A stretch of 64,000 bases of DNA from Priestia megaterium NBRC 15308 = ATCC 14581 (GTDB taxonomy: Bacteria > Bacillota > Bacilli > Bacillales > Bacillaceae_H). Under the pieces are notes generated by a model. The model was not told the origin of the DNA and did not search any database. It saw nothing but the letters and a program-made list of their open reading frames with translations. Both the position numbers and the translations under genes were made by a program. Location of the stretch: assembly GCF_000832985.1 (NCBI RefSeq), contig NZ_CP009920.1:496001-560000 (forward strand), in the 5' to 3' direction. Below are positions 59,870 to 64,000 of this stretch, piece after piece (the stretch's first letter is position 1; every line of letters starts with the position of its first letter).

Positions 59870-60982
59870 ATGGAACTGAAAAGAATAGTAAGCATCACCT
59901 TTTTATCAAGCGTTATCTTATTTTCGGGACCTTTATCATTGGTCAATGCATCTGTAAATGATTCTAAAATGACTGTAAAACATTCAGGGAAAGAAGAGCA
60001 GCCTAATATAAAGATTTTGGCCACTGGAGGTACGATTGCAGGCTCTTCTGAAAGCAGCACAGACACAACTGGATATGAATCAGGAGCTCTTAACATTAAA
60101 ACAATTATCAAAGCTGTTCCTGAGTTAAAAAAAATAGCGAATGTAAGCGGAGAACAGGTCGTAAATATCGGAAGTCAAAATATAGATAACAGTATTTTGT
60201 TAAAGTTAGCGAAGCGAATTAATACACTATTAGCTTCTAAGGATGTTGATGGAATTGTCGTGACACACGGATCTGATACGATGGAGGAAACGGCTTATTT
60301 TCTAAATTTAGTAGTAAAGAGTGACAAACCTGTGGTTGTAGTTGGTTCAATGAGACCAGCTACCGCTATAAGTGCAGATGGACCGCTAAACTTGTATAAT
60401 GCAGTGAAAATTGCTTCTACAAAAGACGCACGAAATACCGGCGTTTTAGTAGCGCTTAACGATCGAATTGGTGCAGCTCGTTATATAACAAAAACACATA
60501 CAACGGCAGTAGATACGTTTAAATCCCCTGAACAAGGATATGTAGGAGAAATAGCTGGAGATAAGGTAATATTTTATAACAAACCAACTCGCAAGCATAC
60601 AACACAATCAATATTCGATGTATCAAAATTAGATGAGCTTCCTCAAGTAGATATCATATATGGGTATCAAAACGATTCTAGGGGCTTTTATGACACAGCC
60701 GTAAAAACTGGAGCAAAAGGAATAGTCGTTGCAGGAGCAGGAAATGGACTGCTATCCGATGCTGCTCTAACAGGTGCTAGAGATGCGGTAAAAAAAGACG
60801 TAGTTATGGTTAGATCTAGCCGGGTAGGAAGCGGAGTTGTGACACATGAAGAATCAGATGATAAAGATACGTTTGTTACATCCGATTCGCTAAACCCACA
60901 AAAAGCCCGTATTCTTTTAATGCTTGCTTTAACGAAAACAAAGGACCCTAAAAAGATTCAAGAATATTTTAATGAGTATTAA
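59870..60982 (+). CDS. ansZ: Secreted type II L-asparaginase
   Basis: Hydrolyses asparagine to aspartate and ammonia outside the cell. 370 residues: Sec signal peptide (about 1-27, cleavage near VNA-SVN, no lipobox Cys), ILATGGTIAGSS with nucleophile Thr55, THGSDTMEETAYFL with the second Thr-Asp pair, and GSMRPATAISADGPLNL. Type II layout as in AnsZ of B. subtilis. Monocistronic, closed at 61058-61104. Confidence 0.93.
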   Translation: MELKRIVSITFLSSVILFSGPLSLVNASVNDSKMTVKHSGKEEQPNIKILATGGTIAGSSESSTDTTGYESGALNIKTIIKAVPELKKIANVSGEQVVNIGSQNIDNSILLKLAKRINTLLASKDVDGIVVTHGSDTMEETAYFLNLVVKSDKPVVVVGSMRPATAISADGPLNLYNAVKIASTKDARNTGVLVALNDRIGAARYITKTHTTAVDTFKSPEQGYVGEIAGDKVIFYNKPTRKHTTQSIFDVSKLDELPQVDIIYGYQNDSRGFYDTAVKTGAKGIVVAGAGNGLLSDAALTGARDAVKKDVVMVRSSRVGSGVVTHEESDDKDTFVTSDSLNPQKARILLMLALTKTKDPKKIQEYFNEY

Positions 60983-61057
60983 TCAAAAATATCTTTCATT
61001 CTCTATTTTGACTAAATTTTTTGAGAACACTTGGTAACTACAGCTTATAAGAAGGTC

Positions 61058-61104
61058 ATAAAGAGGCTGAGACATCATTAACATATTTTTGTCTCACCCT
61101 CTTT
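61058..61104. terminator. Terminator of the asparaginase gene
   Basis: AAAGAGG-TGAGACA / TGTCTCA-CCTCTTTT stem. Confidence 0.8.
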
Positions 61105-61118
61105 TAACAGCAGGTCCC

Positions 61119-61505
61119 TTATTCATTTCCCCAGTTCTTGCTTTCTATAATTAAATGATTTGATGTGTTGTCTAGTACACGCCATACCAAGGTCTTGCCT
61201 TCTATATCTTTTAACTCCATAATGCCCTCTAGCTTATTGGTATTCAGATGGACACGCCCCTCATCTATTCTTTGCGCACTTTTTAATCTTGTTCCAAATG
61301 TTGCAGGACTTTCTTCCGTTAGCTTTACAATGACATTTATCATACGTTCGTCAGAAACATAGTTTTTGCTGTTCTCATAGTTCTTAGCAGCAGGCTTAAT
61401 AGCGTGTTCTAACCCAGTTTCGTATTGGCGCCAATCAACAATTAAAAAAACCGCAAATACTAAAGACACTGTGAGTAACAAACCGTAGGCAACATATCGT
61501 TTCAT
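61119..61505 (-). CDS. Membrane-anchored protein of unknown function
   Basis: 128 residues: N-terminal helix (about 5-24) as anchor, then an extracytoplasmic domain (DERMINVIVKLTEESPATFG, KLEGIMELKDIEGKTLVWRV). No family. ATG behind AAAGGAG. The 305 nt upstream holds a terminator at 61707-61750 and no gene. Confidence 0.68.
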   Translation of the reverse strand: MKRYVAYGLLLTVSLVFAVFLIVDWRQYETGLEHAIKPAAKNYENSKNYVSDERMINVIVKLTEESPATFGTRLKSAQRIDEGRVHLNTNKLEGIMELKDIEGKTLVWRVLDNTSNHLIIESKNWGNE

Positions 61506-61706
61506 TTATTTTTGCTCCTTTCGCAGGAATAGGTTGTATCAGAAAATAGTATCGTTTTATTTAAAGAAATATTCCTTTTTTATAGAAAAGATAAAAGAAG
61601 ATATATTTTTGTAGACCTTCCATGCTCAAATTACAAGAACCAAGAGAGATTTGTATACGGCTCATTTTTAGCTGCCACTATTACTTTACTTCACCATAAG
61701 CTAAAT

Positions 61707-61751
61707 TAAAAAAGGTTCCACTCCAATGTTCAATGAGTAAAACCTTTTTTG
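61707..61751 (-). terminator. Terminator of the PadR/HAAS/DUF4097 operon
   Basis: AAAAAAGGTT..ACTC / GAGT..AACCTTTTTT stem with T-run. Confidence 0.75.
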
Positions 61752-61810
61752 CTTATCTCAGTCTAGCTGTGCCATTGCTTTTTTATAAAGGAGCTTATGA
61801 TAACAAACAG

Positions 61811-62674
61811 TTACTTTATTACTGAAATACTGCCGTTATGAGTGGCTAGTTTAATGATATTCTTTCCTTTTCCAATAACAGCGTCCCTATCATATTTATT
61901 CAGAATATTGACTTTTCCATTGTCCACGGAAACATTAAATTGAACGTCACTTGGTTCTTTTTCCGTCGTAATTTTAATCTTTCCATTGTGGGTTTTAAAG
62001 TCAATATCTCGATCAAGTTCTTCTGTTTCAAGAGCGATGCTTCCGTTATGCGTTTCGCCTTCTAAATTACCTTCCACGTTACTCAGCGTTATTTTCCCGT
62101 TATTTCCTTTTGCTTGAACCGTTTTTGCTGCAGCATTTTTTATGCTTGTAAGTCCATTGCGTACGCTGGTGTTCAAGTTTTGTGAATCAATGTTCTCTAA
62201 TTCTACACGCCCATTGTTTGCACGAATGGAAACATCTGCTGCACGTACTTTTTTAACAGACACATACCCATTGTTGCTGGAAATCCCCAACGAATTATAC
62301 TGTTTTTCAGGCAGATAAACGTTGATGGATAGGGGTTTTAATACACTAACAATGTCAAAATTGATCCAGCTGCGCTGTTGTTCATTATAGGAGATGAAAA
62401 GCGTTGAATTTTTAACGGCAGTAGTGAAGTCTCTTTTTATATTAGGAGATGTTTCTCCTTTTAATGTTACTTTGATATTATCGCCTTTGATAGGGTACAC
62501 ATGAACACGAGTATTATCCGTATCGATGTTTACCTTGGATACTTGATTGCTGTTGATCGTTTTTTCTTTTGAAATAGGTTCAGAATCAATAGCACGATAC
62601 GTAAGGAGACTTCCTATAACCCCAACAAGGATGAGAATGCCTGCAAGAATGGAGAGTTTCTTTTTATTCAGCAC
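61811..62674 (-). CDS. DUF4097 beta-helix-type membrane-anchored protein (LiaG-like)
   Basis: 287 residues from GTG 62674: N-terminal transmembrane anchor (about 7-26), then short repeats of the form NNGYVSVKKV, RNGLTSIKN, NNGKITLSNV, HNGSIALETE, HNGKIKITTE, a parallel beta-solenoid of the DUF4097 type. Overlaps the HAAS gene by 11 nt. Such proteins accompany PadR/HAAS units and envelope-stress systems; role unknown. Confidence 0.87.
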   Translation of the reverse strand: MLNKKKLSILAGILILVGVIGSLLTYRAIDSEPISKEKTINSNQVSKVNIDTDNTRVHVYPIKGDNIKVTLKGETSPNIKRDFTTAVKNSTLFISYNEQQRSWINFDIVSVLKPLSINVYLPEKQYNSLGISSNNGYVSVKKVRAADVSIRANNGRVELENIDSQNLNTSVRNGLTSIKNAAAKTVQAKGNNGKITLSNVEGNLEGETHNGSIALETEELDRDIDFKTHNGKIKITTEKEPSDVQFNVSVDNGKVNILNKYDRDAVIGKGKNIIKLATHNGSISVIK

Positions 62675-63227
62675 GTTTTAAACCGCCTTTCACAAGTGAT
62701 ACATTGTATTTTAGATAACGTACAAAGCCTTTTATAGCTAGCTTCGTCACAACTAACATACCTAGCATAATAAAATAGCCAATTCCGCAAAATGCTAAAG
62801 CCATGAATAAATTAAAGAGAAAAAAGCCGCTCCAATGTACAATAGCCTCACCGAGAACTAGAATAGGAGATAGCAAGAAACATAGACCTATGGCCCAAGC
62901 TGACAAAATGAAGCCAGCTAATGCCACGGCGGGCCCAAGAACAATTACTACATTGAAAAAAGCTAAACCAATTACGGCCCAAGTGGCTCTTAAAATATTT
63001 TGAGTTGTTGCCTTAGCTGTTGCTTGCTCAACGTGATAATCTGCGAGCAATTCTTTAGCTATTTGATTCGGAGAACCTAGCGACGCTACAATTTCTTCTT
63101 CTGTTTTTCCTTCTTCTAAGCCAATGGAAAAATGTTCTTCATAATCTTGTAAAATATCTGCCCGTTCTTTTGTGGATAATGGTTTTAAGGATTCATTTAA
63201 TTGCTGTAAAAATTTACTCTTCGACAT
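62664..63227 (-). CDS. HAAS domain protein (DUF1700)
   Basis: 187 residues. N-terminal HAAS domain (about 1-60: [59 protein letters not shown]) and three to four helices after residue 75. HAAS domains bind PadR-type partners. Overlaps padR by 14 nt and the DUF4097 gene by 11 nt. Confidence 0.88.
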   Translation of the reverse strand: MSKSKFLQQLNESLKPLSTKERADILQDYEEHFSIGLEEGKTEEEIVASLGSPNQIAKELLADYHVEQATAKATTQNILRATWAVIGLAFFNVVIVLGPAVALAGFILSAWAIGLCFLLSPILVLGEAIVHWSGFFLFNLFMALAFCGIGYFIMLGMLVVTKLAIKGFVRYLKYNVSLVKGGLKRAE

Positions 63228-63543
63228 TGTTCACACCTTCTTTAATTAATTGATTAACACCTCTTGAAAACTCGTGCCATTCATCGACAAGTTTGTATAA
63301 ATAATCTCTTCCTTTATCGGTAAGCTGATAATATTTCCTTGAGGGACCTTCTGTAGATTCTTTTAGGTACGTTGTGAAGTATTCTTCTTTTGTTAATCGG
63401 CGCAGAAGAGGATATACTGACCCTTCTGATATTTCAATTTGATCGGAGATTTTTTGAACTAATTCATATCCATAGCGGTCTTTTTTATCAAGCAACACAA
63501 GGACACAAAGCTCTAAAACTCCTTTTTTAAATTGTACGTTCAC
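63214..63543 (-). CDS. PadR family transcriptional regulator
   Basis: 109 residues from GTG 63543 behind GGGTGAAG. Winged helix: [52 protein letters not shown], then [21 protein letters not shown]. Heads the operon with HAAS and DUF4097 genes and probably represses it through the repeats at 63569-63653. Confidence 0.92.
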   Translation of the reverse strand: MNVQFKKGVLELCVLVLLDKKDRYGYELVQKISDQIEISEGSVYPLLRRLTKEEYFTTYLKESTEGPSRKYYQLTDKGRDYLYKLVDEWHEFSRGVNQLIKEGVNNVEE

Positions 63544-63568
63544 TGTTCTTCACCCTTTTCACAGTCCA

Positions 63569-63653
63569 CTACTGTTTATTGTATAGTACTGATTTATAAT
63601 TTCTTCCTAATAATTACAATATATCACCAACTATTGTTTATTGCAAGGTACTG
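63569..63653. promoter_or_regulatory. Two copies of a 23-bp repeat, probable PadR operator
   Basis: 63569-63591 and 63631-63653 agree in 19 of 23 positions around TGTTTATTG and GTACTG, 62 bp apart (about six helical turns), in the promoter of the padR operon. Confidence 0.55.
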
Positions 63654-63817
63654 TTTAATATTTTTTAAATTTTAGCCATTTTTACAGTCGTAAGGTGTTT
63701 TTTATAAAGCAAGGTTCAACCTTCTTTTCTAATTAGCTTGTAGATAAAATTATTTTAACGTACCCAAAAGAAAAAGCAGCCTATAGCTATAGACTACATA
63801 GCAGCGATCATGCCAGG

Positions 63818-63973
63818 CTATTTTTCTTTTGCTTGTTGGATAAATAAAAAGAAAACCGTTATTAAGATAAAATAATTTAGCGGATTTTTGAAAATATCCC
63901 CGCCTAATGCCAATTGCAATAAGATCCATAAAGCGAATATCACTAGTATGGCTGGTATTATAAGCTTGTTCAT
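63818..63973 (-). CDS. Small two-helix membrane protein
   Basis: 51 residues from ATG 63973, behind AAGGATGAG. Reads MNKLIIPAILVIFALWILLQ, a short loop GGDIFKNPLN, then FILITVFFLFIQQAKEK and TAG. A longer frame at 63750-63980 on the same strand in another phase looks non-coding by comparison. Family unknown. Confidence 0.6.
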   Translation of the reverse strand: MNKLIIPAILVIFALWILLQLALGGDIFKNPLNYFILITVFFLFIQQAKEK

Positions 63974-64000
63974 ACATCACTCATCCTTCGTTTAAAATAA

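Noticed and set aside
63750-63980. 76-codon minus-strand frame
   Set aside because: Out of phase with the better 51-codon membrane ORF at 63818-63973 that has a ribosome binding site.
1-64000. tRNA, rRNA, CRISPR, insertion sequences, prophage, integrase or replication origin
   Set aside because: No cloverleaf, spacer-repeat series, transposase, integrase or origin pattern was found on reading either strand.

Overview
The window is AT-rich Firmicute DNA. Gene content and gene order (kdgRKA, mhqO/mhqP, a fructoselysine frl set, bioF-H-C with a BirA-type operator, murQ with a PTS permease), AGGAGG-type ribosome binding sites, frequent TTG/GTG starts and many intrinsic terminators point to a Bacillaceae chromosome, most likely the Priestia (Bacillus) megaterium group. 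That placement is inference from gene content. I saw no rRNA, tRNA, CRISPR array, insertion sequence or prophage. It is a chromosomal region of many short operons, with several small degraded genes.

Layout. 1-2.2 kb: the end of a 2-keto-3-deoxygluconate operon (IclR regulator, kinase, aldolase cut by the window edge), with a perfect 18-bp palindrome in front. 2.5-5.7 kb: a membrane protein with a probable frameshift, then a DrrAB-type ABC exporter, a DUF1048 protein and a PadR regulator that share repeated TACTTAGTA operators. 5.7-7.1 kb: a Sec-exported, repeat-containing precursor ending in a hydrophobic Gly/Ala-rich two-Cys peptide, followed by two 99-residue membrane proteins; this is the best candidate for an undescribed system (SDP/cannibalism-like or halocin-C8-like bacteriocin with immunity). 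7.4-10.4 kb: small proteins, two or three decayed genes, a type I signal peptidase, and two tiny membrane ORFs with no canonical start. 10.6-16.6 kb: XRE-cupin/LysE pair, GrpB-like, GNAT, hydrolase and a methanogen-output-domain protein. 16.9-22.2 kb: a detoxification/electrophile cluster (haloperoxidase-like hydrolase, LtrA, isochorismatase, FMN reductase, MhqO, MhqP) with an MhqR-like palindrome. 22.7-23.8 kb: a DUF2089/SHOCT-like three-gene operon.

24.2-30.8 kb is a fructoselysine unit: GntR regulator, PfkB kinase, a polar-amino-acid-type ABC importer, a YitT membrane protein and the SIS-domain deglycase. Three TGGTATATACCA operators sit in front of the deglycase and the binding protein. 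30.9-39.9 kb holds a citrate-transporter fragment, two DHA2 efflux pumps (one beside its TetR repressor), DUF2935 and paralogous membrane proteins, and small genes. 40.1-42.9 kb: bioF-bioH-bioC. 43-46 kb: N-acetylmuramic acid uptake and etherase, with a cre site and two palindromic operators. 46.3-51 kb: TrmB regulator/EamA exporter, hydrolase and a second DUF2935. 51.3-64 kb: iron alcohol dehydrogenase, GNAT, small membrane and lipoproteins, a clean nonsense pseudogene, a candidate cre-controlled small RNA, PfpI-like protein, ZIP-like protein, CPBP protease, secreted asparaginase, and a PadR/HAAS/DUF4097 envelope-stress-type operon.

Many starts were moved from the longest ORF to the codon behind a good ribosome binding site; where this was done the entry says so. 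All family assignments are from reading the translated sequence, without database search.
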